Origin: JBCBTD01 sp039818825
GTDB taxonomy: Bacteria; Pseudomonadota; Alphaproteobacteria; Geminicoccales; Geminicoccaceae
Assembly (NCBI GenBank): GCA_039818825.1
Contig: JBCBTD010000016.1
Location: forward strand, 1 to 64,000
Reading direction: 5' to 3'
Length of the DNA stretch: 64,000 nucleotides
The translations under genes and the position numbers were made by a program. Positions 36,357-44,669 of this stretch are shown piece after piece (the stretch's first letter is position 1; each line of letters begins with the position of its first letter). A model generated the notes under the pieces. It was not told the DNA's origin. It made no database searches and saw nothing but the letters and a program-made list of their open reading frames with translations.

Positions 36357-37250
36357 TCACTGCCCCTGGATCGCGTCGCGGCTCTCGGTCGTCACGGGCG
36401 TGGGTACACCGGTCGCGGCGCCCAGCCGGATGACCGCGCCGGCCAGCCACTCCAGCTCGATGCGGCGGCCGGCTTCGAGGTCCTTCAGCATCGATGCTTT
36501 CATGTCGGCGGGTTGGCCGTCGAGGAACGCGACCACCTGGTCCACCCGATCTGGAGCGAGGCCGATGCCCTGGGCGCGGCCGACGGCGACGGCCTCCTCG
36601 ACCAGCGCCCGGTGGCGACGGCGCAGATCGGGCGTCTCGCGGATCACCCCGGCAGCGGCGCGGGCGTGGCCGCAGATCGTCGCGAACGGTGCCAACATGG
36701 TGAACTTGTTCCAGATCTGCAGCTCGATGTCGTCGCGATGCTCGGCCTCGAAGCCCGCCGCCTCGCCAAGCTCGCGGAGCCGATCGAGCGGCGCCGAAGC
36801 CCGGCCATCCAGTTCGCCGAAGCGCAGCCAGGCAAAAGGCGCCGCGCGGACGATCACGCCCGGCGCCTCGATGTGTGCGCTGATCCCGGCGACGCCGCCA
36901 GCGACCGCGGCCTCGCTGAGCGCCGCCTGAAGGATCGCCACGGACTCGACGCCATTCTGCAGCGGGACGACGCGTGTTTGCGCGCCGACGTAAGGGGCCG
37001 CGGCTTCGATGGCGGCATCGAGGTCGTACATCTTGACCGCCAGCAGCACGACGTCCGCGACGTCGCCGGGCTCGGCGAAACGCACCGGTTCGACGAACGC
37101 ACCTTCGGCGGTGCGGACCTCGAGGCCGTGCTCGCGCATCGCCTGCGCATGGGCACCGCGCGCAATGAACGCCACCTCGGCCCCGGCCCGCGCCAGCAGC
37201 GCGCCGAAATAGCCCCCGACACCGCCCGCACCGACGATCACGATTCGCAA
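36357..37250 (-). CDS. panE: 2-dehydropantoate 2-reductase family (ApbA/PanE)
   Basis: A 297-aa NADPH-dependent ketopantoate reductase family member. The Rossmann motif is MRIVIVGAGGVGGYFGALLARAG; VVLLAVKMYDLD, VVPLQNGVES, the catalytic-lysine region IWNKFTMLAPFATICGHARA and GQPADMKASMLKDLEAGRRIELEWLAG are typical. The start codon is TTG at 37250 with GGAGGGG just upstream. The C terminus after GVPTPVTTES is short and unlike the usual ending, and the gene stops where the low-GC island flank begins. It may act on pantoate or be a paralogue for another 2-keto acid. Confidence 0.85.
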   Translation of the reverse strand: MRIVIVGAGGVGGYFGALLARAGAEVAFIARGAHAQAMREHGLEVRTAEGAFVEPVRFAEPGDVADVVLLAVKMYDLDAAIEAAAPYVGAQTRVVPLQNGVESVAILQAALSEAAVAGGVAGISAHIEAPGVIVRAAPFAWLRFGELDGRASAPLDRLRELGEAAGFEAEHRDDIELQIWNKFTMLAPFATICGHARAAAGVIRETPDLRRRHRALVEEAVAVGRAQGIGLAPDRVDQVVAFLDGQPADMKASMLKDLEAGRRIELEWLAGAVIRLGAATGVPTPVTTESRDAIQGQ

Positions 37251-37330
37251 AGCTGCCCCTCCCCGGAAAGCTCTTGATTGCCCAGCAAGATCACGGAAAA
37301 TCCGTTGTCGCCGAACGTCGTGAGGATGCC

Positions 37331-37993
37331 ATGGCCGAGACCACCCGTCGCCTCGAGGTTTGGGATCTGCCGACGAGATTGGTCCACTGGGCGCTGGTCG
37401 TGCTGGTGTTCCTCGCCTGGCTTAGCCAAGAGTTCGGCCAGATGGATCGGCACATGATGATCGGCTACACGATCCTGACGCTGGTCCTGTTCCGCATCGT
37501 CTGGGGCCTCTACGGGTCCGAGCCCTCGCGGTTCGTCTCGTTCGTCCGTGGTCCTCGGGCGGTCGTCGCCTACGCCCGGGACCTGCTGCGCGGTCGGCCC
37601 CCGAAGCTGGCCGGACACAACCCGCTCGGCGCGCTCGCCATCGTCGCACTCTTGGGCCTGCTGCTGGTCCAGGCCACGGCGGGGCTCTTTGCCGACGACG
37701 ACATCTTCACCCAGGGTCCCCTGGCGAAGCTGGTCAGCAGCGAGACATCCTCGATGCTGACCAACGTCCACGAGACCGTTTTCTGGGTCCTGCTCGGGGT
37801 CATCGCCGTCCACGTCGCCGCGGCGGCGGCCTATGCCGGTCTGCTGAAGCAGGATCTGGTCCGGCCGATGATCCATGGCCGGAAGACACTACCTGCGGAC
37901 ACCGCAGCACCGAGCGTCCGCAACCCGCTTTGGGCGCTCCCGGCGGCCGCCTTCGCCGCCGGGGTGGTCTGGTACGTCGTCAACCGCCTCTGA
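37331..37993 (+). CDS. cytochrome b561 family membrane protein
   Basis: A 220-aa diheme-type membrane cytochrome with four main helices and a fifth near the C terminus. Heme-ligand histidines are suggested by LPTRLVHWALVVL (helix 1), MDRHMMIGYTIL (helix 2), and TNVHETVFWVLLGVIAVHVAA (helix 4). It belongs to the cytochrome b561/Ni-Fe hydrogenase b-subunit type that passes electrons between quinol and c-type cytochromes. The ATG at 37331 is followed by a hydrophilic start MAETTRRLEVWD. It converges with a cytochrome c-prime gene 8 bp away, a common pairing. Confidence 0.88.
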   Translation: MAETTRRLEVWDLPTRLVHWALVVLVFLAWLSQEFGQMDRHMMIGYTILTLVLFRIVWGLYGSEPSRFVSFVRGPRAVVAYARDLLRGRPPKLAGHNPLGALAIVALLGLLLVQATAGLFADDDIFTQGPLAKLVSSETSSMLTNVHETVFWVLLGVIAVHVAAAAAYAGLLKQDLVRPMIHGRKTLPADTAAPSVRNPLWALPAAAFAAGVVWYVVNRL

Positions 37994-38001
37994 TCGGTCC
38001 G

Positions 38002-38451
38002 CTACTCACGGAACTTGTCGTGGCAGGCCTTGCAGGCCGCACCCATGGTTTGCGTGGCCTGGCCGACCGCGGCCATGTCGCCGGACGCTGCCGCTTCCTG
38101 GAGCTTGGCGCTCGCCGCCACAGCCTCGTCGGCGAGTTCTTCGAAGGTGCCCCAATCCGACCAGATCGCCGGCTTGGCCTTGGTCGTTGCCGAGCCCTGG
38201 CCGGCGGTGTTCTGCTCCGTCGCTGCCTTGATGTGCGGTAAGGTCAGGGCGATCGAATCGGCGAAGGCCGGAACGTCCCCGGGGAACGTCACTTCCTGCT
38301 TCAGGTTCATGGCGATGCCGGTGATGCTCGCGCCCAGGACCTTGTAGAGCTGCTGGCGATACTTGATGGCGTTGTCCGCATCCGCTTCGGCCGAAGCGGG
38401 CGCAGCGAAGCAGAGGGTACAAAGGACGGCGGCCGTCGCAGAACGCAGCAT
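38002..38451 (-). CDS. cytochrome c-prime
   Basis: A 149-aa periplasmic class II cytochrome c. A signal peptide ends at ASA (about residue 21). The single heme site CKACHDKF is at the extreme C terminus, as in four-helix-bundle cytochromes c-prime, and the helix-1 region AIKYRQQLYKVLGA resembles the family. These proteins bind NO and CO and may protect against nitrosative stress. The gene converges with the cytochrome b561 gene and may be its redox partner. Confidence 0.9.
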   Translation of the reverse strand: MLRSATAAVLCTLCFAAPASAEADADNAIKYRQQLYKVLGASITGIAMNLKQEVTFPGDVPAFADSIALTLPHIKAATEQNTAGQGSATTKAKPAIWSDWGTFEELADEAVAASAKLQEAAASGDMAAVGQATQTMGAACKACHDKFRE

Positions 38452-38545
38452 GGGCGTGTCTCCCGTGGAGGCTCGTTTGGACTTATTCTACGTAGCACAG
38501 GTGGGAATGAACGTGAGCCGACCGGCGCGTTCATTTTTCGCCGGC

Positions 38546-39337
38546 TCAGTAGGTCGTCATCTCCGCCTTGGCGGCGACACCCGAGCGGGCTTCGGCGAGC
38601 ACCTCATGGGCTTTGGCCGCCATGAATCGGCTGTCCGACCCGATGGTGCAGAAATCGAAGCCCCAGCCGAGCACCTTGCTGGCATAGCTGGGCTCGCCGG
38701 TGTGCATGCCGGCAAAGAGACCCTTGGCCTTGGCGCTTCGGCCGATGTGCTGGCAGGCCTCGACCACCTCGGCGACGATCGGGTCGAGCCGCGGCGGGTG
38801 ACCGAGAGAGTTGGCGAGGTCCGACGGGCCGACATAAACGCCATCGAGACCGTCCACGGCGAGGATGGCGTCGAGGTTGTCCAAGGCGCGGCGGGTTTCG
38901 ATCATGGCGATCTTGAGGACCGTGGCGTTCGCGTTGGCCGGATAGTCGGCGCCGCCGTAGAGCGTCGCCCTGATCGGGCCGAAGCTGCGCTCGCCGCGCG
39001 GCGGGTAGCTGCACCAGCCGACCAGGCGCTCGGCCTCTTCGGCGCTGTTGATCATCGGGCAGATGACCCCGTAGGCGCCGGCGTCGAGGCTCTTCATGAT
39101 GATGCCGGCCTCCAGCCACGGCACCCGCACCATCGGCACCGTCGGCGTCGTCGAGATCGCCTGCAGCATGGTCACCATCGCCTGATAGTCGACGACGCCG
39201 TGCTGCATGTCGACGGTCACGCTGTCGAAGCCCTGATGCGCCATCACTTCGGCAGCGAAGGCCGCCGGAATGCTGCACCAGCCGTTGATGGTCTTGGTGC
39301 CTTGGCCCCAAGCCTTGCGAAGCTCGTTGTCACGCAT
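38546..39337 (-). CDS. HpcH/HpaI-family class II aldolase/citrate lyase
   Basis: A 263-aa metal-dependent aldolase of the HpcH/HpaI family. Conserved segments are VTVDMQHGVVDYQAM (active-site His), MVRVPWLEAGIIMKSLDAGAYGVICPM, the catalytic arginine and metal site region SYPPRGERSFGP and KIAMIETRRALDNLDAIL (metal Glu), and VDGVYVGPSDLANSLG. Such enzymes cleave 2-keto-4-hydroxy acids to pyruvate plus aldehyde. No aromatic degradation genes are next to it, so the substrate is unassigned. A GC-rich inverted repeat lies directly after its stop but has no T-run. Confidence 0.9.
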   Translation of the reverse strand: MRDNELRKAWGQGTKTINGWCSIPAAFAAEVMAHQGFDSVTVDMQHGVVDYQAMVTMLQAISTTPTVPMVRVPWLEAGIIMKSLDAGAYGVICPMINSAEEAERLVGWCSYPPRGERSFGPIRATLYGGADYPANANATVLKIAMIETRRALDNLDAILAVDGLDGVYVGPSDLANSLGHPPRLDPIVAEVVEACQHIGRSAKAKGLFAGMHTGEPSYASKVLGWGFDFCTIGSDSRFMAAKAHEVLAEARSGVAAKAEMTTY

Positions 39338-39479
39338 GTGGTCCTCCCCTTGGGTTCGGGCTTAGCCGATCGGCAGCCGGCGCGCATCCCCCCAACCGGG
39401 CACTGGATGCAACCGGAGGGCGGTGGCATGATGAATCGTGATCAAGGGGCAAGGTGAACGGTTCATCAGGGAGGGCGAC

Positions 39480-39917
39480 GTGCTCGTCTCACAAATCCTC
39501 AAGACCAAAGGAAGCGACGTCGTCAGCACCACCGCCGAGGCGACGATCAACGAGGCCGCGGTGCTCATGGCGAACAACAACGTCGGCGCGGTGCTGGTCC
39601 GCGGCGGTGATGGCGGCGCCGTGGTCGGCATCCTCTCCGAACGCGACGTCACCCGTGGCTTGGCCAAGAGCGGTAGCGCCGTCGGCACGGCGAGGGTCGG
39701 CACGTTGATGTCCGGCAGCATCGTCCATTGCTCGCCGTCCGACACGTCGGACAGCCTGATGGACCTGATGACGCACAAGCGCATCCGCCACTTGCCGGTC
39801 CTGGCCGATGGCGAGCTGGTCGGGATGATCTCGATCGGCGACGTGGTCAAGGCACGGCTCAGCGAGCTGCAGAGCCAAGCCGCCGCGCTCGAAACCTACA
39901 TCGCCGGAACCGGCTGA
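39480..39917 (+). CDS. CBS-domain pair protein
   Basis: A 145-aa protein consisting of two CBS domains and no other domain. The first is about residues 10-65 (ATINEAAVLMANNNVGAVLV, VVGILSERDVTRGLA), the second about 75-130 (SDSLMDLMTHKRIRHLPVL, LVGMISIGDVVKARL). CBS pairs bind adenine nucleotides and often regulate partner enzymes. The GTG at 39480 is preferred over upstream in-frame codons because AGGGAGGG stands just before it. It is convergent with pip; the regulatory target is not visible. Confidence 0.88.
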   Translation: MLVSQILKTKGSDVVSTTAEATINEAAVLMANNNVGAVLVRGGDGGAVVGILSERDVTRGLAKSGSAVGTARVGTLMSGSIVHCSPSDTSDSLMDLMTHKRIRHLPVLADGELVGMISIGDVVKARLSELQSQAAALETYIAGTG

Positions 39918-39924
39918 ACGCCGC

Positions 39925-40920
39925 TCAGCGAAGCGCAGCGACGGTGCTGCGCCGCACCGGGACCTTCGCCGGAACCAGCCGTTCGACGGCACGGATCAGC
40001 CGGTCCACGACATCGGCGTTCGGTGAATGCCCGGCGCCCGGAACGAGGTGCAGCCGGCTGCCGCCGATCGCGCGGTGAAGGGCGACCGCGGTCCGCGCCG
40101 GGCACACCAGATCGAGTTGGCCCTGGACGATCTCGACCGGAACCGCCCGCAAATCGGCCGCCGCCTCGAGCAACGGACGCTGCAAAAAGCACGAATGAGC
40201 GAAGTAGTGGGCTTCGAACAGCGAGTGCGTCAGCACGTAATGCTGATCCGACAACTGCTCGTCGAGCATGGCATCGGTGACGACCAGGTCGCTGATCTTG
40301 TTTTCCCAGCGGGTCCAGGCGCGTAGGGAACGCCGCCGGCGGCCCGGCTCGGTGGCACACATCATCTCGTAATGCCCGGCGACGGGCTGTTTGCGGTGGG
40401 CGGCCGGCAACGGCTCCAAAAAACGCTCGTACTCGAGCGGAAACAGGCGCGCAGCGCCATCGGGGCCGAACGCCCAGGCGACCTCGGCCTCGGTGCCGGT
40501 GAACACACCCCACAGGACCAGCCCATCGACCCGCTGCGGCTTCGCCAGCGTGTAAGCGAGCCCGAGCGTCGAGCCCCAGGAACCGCCGAACACCAGCCAG
40601 CGATCGATCGCCAGATGCGCGCGCAGCCGGTCGATGTCTTCGACCAGGGCCGGCGTGGTGTTGGCCGCAAGCCGGCCGTGCGGCGTCGAGCGGCCGCAGC
40701 CCCGCTGGTCGAACTGAACGACACGAAATCGTTCCGGGTCGAAATAGCCGCGCTGCTTCGGTCGCGACCCGCTGCCCGGTCCACCGTGGAGCACGACCAC
40801 CGGAATCCCTTGCGGGTTGCCGCTTTCCTCGTAGTGCAACACGTGGTCGTCACCCACCGCCAGCCAGCCCTGGCCGTACGGCTCACGATGACGGTGCGGT
40901 GCCAACCTGCGGCGGTGCAT
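39925..40920 (-). CDS. pip: prolyl aminopeptidase (proline iminopeptidase)
   Basis: A 331-aa alpha/beta hydrolase of peptidase family S33 that removes N-terminal proline. The oxyanion motif is VLHGGPGSGSRPKQRGYFDP, the DQRGCGRSTPHGRLAANTT stretch is diagnostic, the nucleophile is in GGSWGSTLGLAY, and the acid and His are in IVQGQLDLVCPA and VPGAGHSPN. The ATG at 40920 has GGAG six nt upstream; ATG 40932 and GTG 40956 are longer alternatives. It is monocistronic. Confidence 0.92.
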   Translation of the reverse strand: MHRRRLAPHRHREPYGQGWLAVGDDHVLHYEESGNPQGIPVVVLHGGPGSGSRPKQRGYFDPERFRVVQFDQRGCGRSTPHGRLAANTTPALVEDIDRLRAHLAIDRWLVFGGSWGSTLGLAYTLAKPQRVDGLVLWGVFTGTEAEVAWAFGPDGAARLFPLEYERFLEPLPAAHRKQPVAGHYEMMCATEPGRRRRSLRAWTRWENKISDLVVTDAMLDEQLSDQHYVLTHSLFEAHYFAHSCFLQRPLLEAAADLRAVPVEIVQGQLDLVCPARTAVALHRAIGGSRLHLVPGAGHSPNADVVDRLIRAVERLVPAKVPVRRSTVAALR

Positions 40921-41033
40921 CACGTTCTCCATGGTGCCGTCAGAGTATCGCACCACCCCGTCGCTCGGTCTGCTACTCCTGGCCGCAGACTAAAGGCGAA
41001 CCATATGCTCGTCGGATGGAAAGGACGATCGTC

Positions 41034-41594
41034 ATGCGTTGGCTCTGGATTCTGCTGATGGTGCCGTGGCTGGTGGCGGCAACGCCGAACAGCGGCTCGG
41101 CCGAGGGTGTGGCGGGCGTGGCGTTCCGCACGCTCGAAGGGCGGGAGCTGGCGCTGGGCGACTTGGCCGGCCGGCCATTGCTGATCGTCAATACCGCCAG
41201 CCGTTGTGGGTTCACCCCGCAATACGCGGCACTGCAGACGCTGTGGGAGCGCTACCGCGACCACGGGCTGGTCGTGATCGGGGTGCCGTCCAACGACTTC
41301 CGCCAGGAGCTGGCGACCAGCGATGCCATCAAGGAGTTCTGCGAAGTCAATTTCGGGATCGATTTCCCGATGACCGAAGCCGTACGCATTCGGGGGGTGG
41401 ACCAGCACCCGTTCTTCGCCGTCGTGACCGACGACCTCGGTGCGAACGCGCTGCCCCGTTGGAACTTCCACAAGTACCTGGTGGGTCGGGACGGGCAGGT
41501 CCGCGCGAGCTGGCCCTCGAGCGTCGTCCCGACCGGTCCGACGATCACAGCGGCGATCGAGGCGGCGTTGGCGGAGGCGGTGCCCGGCAGCTGA
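41034..41594 (+). CDS. glutathione peroxidase, exported, cysteine type
   Basis: A 186-aa thiol peroxidase. An N-terminal hydrophobic signal (about residues 1-23, MRWLWILLMVPWLVAATP) suggests export. The peroxidatic residue is C58 in VNTASRCGFTPQ (Cys, not Sec), with GVPSNDFRQE and the tryptophan in RWNFHKYLVGRDG completing the catalytic set. AAGGA precedes the ATG at 41034. The stop is only 7 bp before the GTG of the ferredoxin-cyclase gene, so the two are probably co-transcribed. Confidence 0.92.
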   Translation: MRWLWILLMVPWLVAATPNSGSAEGVAGVAFRTLEGRELALGDLAGRPLLIVNTASRCGFTPQYAALQTLWERYRDHGLVVIGVPSNDFRQELATSDAIKEFCEVNFGIDFPMTEAVRIRGVDQHPFFAVVTDDLGANALPRWNFHKYLVGRDGQVRASWPSSVVPTGPTITAAIEAALAEAVPGS

Positions 41595-41601
41595 GCGGCA
41601 C

Positions 41602-43314
41602 GTGACCGCGCGCTGGGCGGAGGGGTTGGGCTCGCGTTTGCGGGCCTGGTCGGGTCTCGTGTTGTTCGCCTACGTCACCTGCCACCTGATCAATCACGCG
41701 CTCGGCTTGATCTCGCTCGATGCGATGGTGGCGGCGAAAAACTGGGCGTTCGTCGTCTGGCACAGTCAGCTCGGTGCGACCGCCGTGCTCGTCGCCTTGA
41801 TCGTCCACGCCGGGCTGGCCCTCTGGCAGCTGGCGACCCGGCCGGCCTTGCGCCTGGCCGGGTGGCAATGGGTGCAGCTGGCATTGGGGCTCTTGCTCAC
41901 CATCGTGCTCGCCGAACACCTCGCCGGAACGGTCATGCTGGAGGCGCGCACCGAGACCAGGGTGACCTACGAACTGGTGCTCCTGGCGATCTGGCCGGAG
42001 AAGGCGCTGATCTACGCGGCGTTTCTGTTGGCGGTGTGGGTCCATGGCTGCATCGGCCTGCATCACTGGTGGCGGCTCGACCGGCGATACCGCCTGGCGC
42101 AGACGCCGCTGCTGGCGTTCGCGGTGGCCGTGCCGGCATTGGCGATCGGCGGGATGGTTGCAGCGGCTCGCGACGCCGCCGCGCGAGCCCCCGTGGAAGC
42201 GCCCGCTTGGGCGGCGGCCTACGAGTGGGGCGATCTCGAGGCGACCCGCACCCTGGTCGCCGAGGGTCGGACCACGGTATTGGCGTTCGTTTTCGGCGGG
42301 TTGGCGCTGGCCCTGCTTTGGCGGCTCGGTCGGGCGATCCTGCGTCGGCGCAACGAGGTCGTCATTACCTACCCGTTCGACCATCGCGTCCGCGCCCAAC
42401 GCGGCCTGACCTTGCTGGAAATCAGCCGCGAGGCCGGGATCCCTCATGCCGCGGTCTGCGGCGGACGGGCACGCTGCTCGACCTGCCGCGTGCGGGTGAC
42501 GCGCGGGCGCGAAACCCTGCCGCCGCCCGCCGGCCCGGAGGCGCGGCTGCTGGCGCGACTTGGCCATCCCGAAGCCGTCCGCCTTGCCTGCCAGCTTCGC
42601 CCGACCCAGCCGCTGGCCGTGGTACCGATCGTGCCGCCGGCCGTGGCACTCGCGGACGCCCGCAGCGACGCCGATCCCGGCTTGGGCCGCGAGCGGGAAG
42701 TGGTCGTCCTGTTCGCCGATCTGCGCGGTTTCACGCAACTGAGCGAACAGCGCCTGCCCTACGACGTGGTCTATCTACTCAATCAGTATTTTCGTGCGAT
42801 GGGCGAGGTGATCGAGCACGGAAGCGGCCACGTCGACAAGTTCTTGGGCGACGGCTTGATGGCCCTGTTCGGCTTGCGCACGGAACCCACCGCTGCTGCG
42901 ACCTCCGCTCTGCGCGTCGCGGGCGAAATGGCCGTGCGCCTACGGCGGCTCAACGACGATCTCGCGGCCGAACTCGAAAGCCCGCTCCGGATTGCGATGG
43001 GTATGCACCAGGGGGCCGCGATCGTCGGCGAGATGGGTCACGGGCGGGCCCGGCAGCTGACCGCCGTCGGCGACACCGTCAACGTCGCAAGTCGCTTGGA
43101 GACCTTGGCCAAGAGCCACGACGTGCAGTTGGCCGTCAGCGAGGTGGTCGTCGAGCGCGCCGGCCTGACCGCCGGCGAGCCGATGTTCGTCGATCTGCGA
43201 GGGCGAACGGCGGTACTGGGCGTTCATCTCGTCGACGATGCCGCGATCTTGAGCGCCGACCGGCACGACACCCCAACCATTGGTAGCGACGCAGCGCCCA
43301 AAGCTCACGCTTGA
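41602..43314 (+). CDS. membrane [2Fe-2S] ferredoxin-adenylate/guanylate cyclase fusion
   Basis: A 570-aa three-part protein. Residues 1-245 hold about five membrane helices with helix histidines (VTCHLINHALGL, VWHSQLGATAV, LIVHAGLA, WVHGCIGLHHWW), reminiscent of heme-binding quinone-oxidoreductase anchors. Residues 250-335 are a plant/adrenodoxin-type ferredoxin with C-x5-C-x2-C (VCGGRARCSTCRV) and a fourth cysteine in ACQLRP. Residues 365-540 are a class III cyclase with metal aspartates in VLFADLRGF and FLGDGLMALFG and transition-state residues in GDTVNVASRLE. The GTG at 41602 is used. Redox control of cAMP synthesis is inferred from architecture. It follows glutathione peroxidase by 7 bp. 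Confidence 0.88.
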   Translation: MTARWAEGLGSRLRAWSGLVLFAYVTCHLINHALGLISLDAMVAAKNWAFVVWHSQLGATAVLVALIVHAGLALWQLATRPALRLAGWQWVQLALGLLLTIVLAEHLAGTVMLEARTETRVTYELVLLAIWPEKALIYAAFLLAVWVHGCIGLHHWWRLDRRYRLAQTPLLAFAVAVPALAIGGMVAAARDAAARAPVEAPAWAAAYEWGDLEATRTLVAEGRTTVLAFVFGGLALALLWRLGRAILRRRNEVVITYPFDHRVRAQRGLTLLEISREAGIPHAAVCGGRARCSTCRVRVTRGRETLPPPAGPEARLLARLGHPEAVRLACQLRPTQPLAVVPIVPPAVALADARSDADPGLGREREVVVLFADLRGFTQLSEQRLPYDVVYLLNQYFRAMGEVIEHGSGHVDKFLGDGLMALFGLRTEPTAAATSALRVAGEMAVRLRRLNDDLAAELESPLRIAMGMHQGAAIVGEMGHGRARQLTAVGDTVNVASRLETLAKSHDVQLAVSEVVVERAGLTAGEPMFVDLRGRTAVLGVHLVDDAAILSADRHDTPTIGSDAAPKAHA

Positions 43315-43405
43315 CGATGCTGCTGCTCAAAGCGCGGGCAGCCCCTGCCGTTCCGCGGGGCGCTCGGGCTCGGCATCGGCCGCGTGACGCGGCGGCGTGC
43401 GACCC

Positions 43406-43421
43406 TGGCACGCGCATTGCT
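43406..43421 (+). promoter_or_regulatory. sigma-54 (RpoN) promoter of the urease operon
   Basis: TGGCACGCGCATTGCT matches the -24/-12 consensus TGGCACG-N4-TTGCW at every fixed base, including the pyrimidine before it. It lies 62 bp upstream of the ureD ATG in a 169-bp gap; transcription would start near 43433. It fits NtrC-type nitrogen control of urease. The -24 box overlaps an inverted repeat GCGTGC-N7-GCACGC at 43395-43413. No clear NtrC site was found in the remaining 80 bp. Confidence 0.85.
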
Positions 43422-43483
43422 CATCACGTGCTCAGGGACGCTCGAACGTTGCGCGGCAAGCTGCGCTACCAATGTAGGACATC

Positions 43484-44356
43484 ATGGCTCTGCGCCCGGA
43501 ACCCGCGATCGCTACTCGGTCGTCTCGACCGCTCCGCCTCCAGCGGGCGGCGGGTCGGGTGGAGGTCGGGTGGCGACGGCGCGACGGTGCAACGGTCATC
43601 GAACGACTGTTCCAGTCCGGTTCCTCCAAGGCGCGTTGCCCGCGCGATCCCGATCGTGGTTGCCCGGACGTCGCGTTGCTCAACACCGCCGGCGGGCTGA
43701 CCGGAGGCGATCGTCAGGACACGCTGGTCCGTTGGGCGCCCGACACCTGCGCCGGCGCCACGACACAGGCCGCCGAGCGGGTCTATCGCTCGGCCGGCGG
43801 CAAGGCCCGGGTCACCACGGCACTGGACGTCGGCGACCGCGCTTTCGCCGAATGGCTGCCGCAGGAAACCATCCTGTTCGAGAGCGCCGCACTCGACCGT
43901 GGCTTGCTCCTGGGACTGACGGGCAGCGGCCAGGCGCTGGCGCTCGAAACGCTCGTCTTCGGCCGCACCGCCATGGGCGAGCGCCTGGCTCGCGTCGACC
44001 TCAGCGACCGGATCGAGATCCGCCGCGACGGCCAGCTCCAGTGGCTCGACGTCACCCGGCTGGCGACACCCGCCGACACGGTCCTCCTCGGAGGGGCGCT
44101 CGGCGGCGGCAGTCTCGCCGTGGCGACGTTGATCTATGCGGCACCGGACGCGCCGGCGTTGCTCCCGGCGCTTCGCACCTGCCTCGACGGTATCGCCGTC
44201 CCCGCTGCGGCGACGGCGCTCGACGGGTTGGTCGTCATGCGCTTTCATCATTCTGACACGGCGAGCCTGCGGCGGTCGCTGGTGCAGGTCGTCGGACGCG
44301 TGCGCGCGACCGTCGCAGCACTGCCGCCCCGGTTGCCGCGCTTGTGGCACAGTTGA
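43484..44356 (+). CDS. ureD: urease accessory protein UreD
   Basis: A 290-aa scaffold that binds apo-urease and forms the UreDFG activation complex. Family segments are LLNTAGGLTGGDRQDTLVRW, TTQAAERVYRSAGGKARV, EWLPQETILFESAALDRGL and GLVVMRFHHSDTASLRRSLV. It is the first gene behind the sigma-54 promoter and is followed by ureA after 10 bp. Start ATG 43484 is supported by normal length; the N-terminal basic tail (SSRPLRLQRAAGRVEVGWRR) is typical. Confidence 0.93.
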   Translation: MALRPEPAIATRSSRPLRLQRAAGRVEVGWRRRDGATVIERLFQSGSSKARCPRDPDRGCPDVALLNTAGGLTGGDRQDTLVRWAPDTCAGATTQAAERVYRSAGGKARVTTALDVGDRAFAEWLPQETILFESAALDRGLLLGLTGSGQALALETLVFGRTAMGERLARVDLSDRIEIRRDGQLQWLDVTRLATPADTVLLGGALGGGSLAVATLIYAAPDAPALLPALRTCLDGIAVPAAATALDGLVVMRFHHSDTASLRRSLVQVVGRVRATVAALPPRLPRLWHS

Positions 44357-44366
44357 GGAGGCCGCC

Positions 44367-44669
44367 TTGCTGCTGACCCCCCGCGAGAAGGACAAGTTGC
44401 TGATCGCCACCGCGGCCATGGTCGCGCGCCGGCGATTGGAGCGCGGCGTCAAGCTCAACTACCCGGAAGCGGTCGCCCTCATCACGGACTTCGTCGTCGA
44501 AGGTGCCCGCGACGGCCGCAGCGTCGCCGACCTGATGGAAGCGGGCGCCCACGTCGTCGACCGCAGCCAAGTCATGGGCGGCATTGCCGAGATGATCCCG
44601 GAAGTGCAGGTCGAGGCGACGTTTCCGGACGGGACCAAGCTGGTGACGGTACATGACCCCATCCGCTGA
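44367..44669 (+). CDS. ureA: urease gamma subunit
   Basis: A 100-aa structural subunit of urease. It has the canonical LLTPREKDKLLIATAAMVARRR, GVKLNYPEAVALITDFVVEGARDG, LMEAGAHVVDRSQVM and the terminal VQVEATFPDGTKLVTVHDPI. The start is TTG at 44367 with GAGGAGG directly before it, giving the standard 100-residue length. It overlaps the following acetyltransferase gene by 17 bp, unusual in a ureABC array where ureB normally follows. Confidence 0.97.
   Translation: MLLTPREKDKLLIATAAMVARRRLERGVKLNYPEAVALITDFVVEGARDGRSVADLMEAGAHVVDRSQVMGGIAEMIPEVQVEATFPDGTKLVTVHDPIR

Noticed and set aside
38522..38545. Inverted repeat after the HpcH/HpaI gene as an intrinsic terminator
   Set aside because: Stem is GC-rich, but no T-run follows on the minus strand.
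43395..43413. GCGTGC-N7-GCACGC as an NtrC-binding site
   Set aside because: Half-sites are in the opposite order to the NtrC consensus (GCAC-N-GTGC) and overlap the -24 box, so the symmetry is probably incidental.
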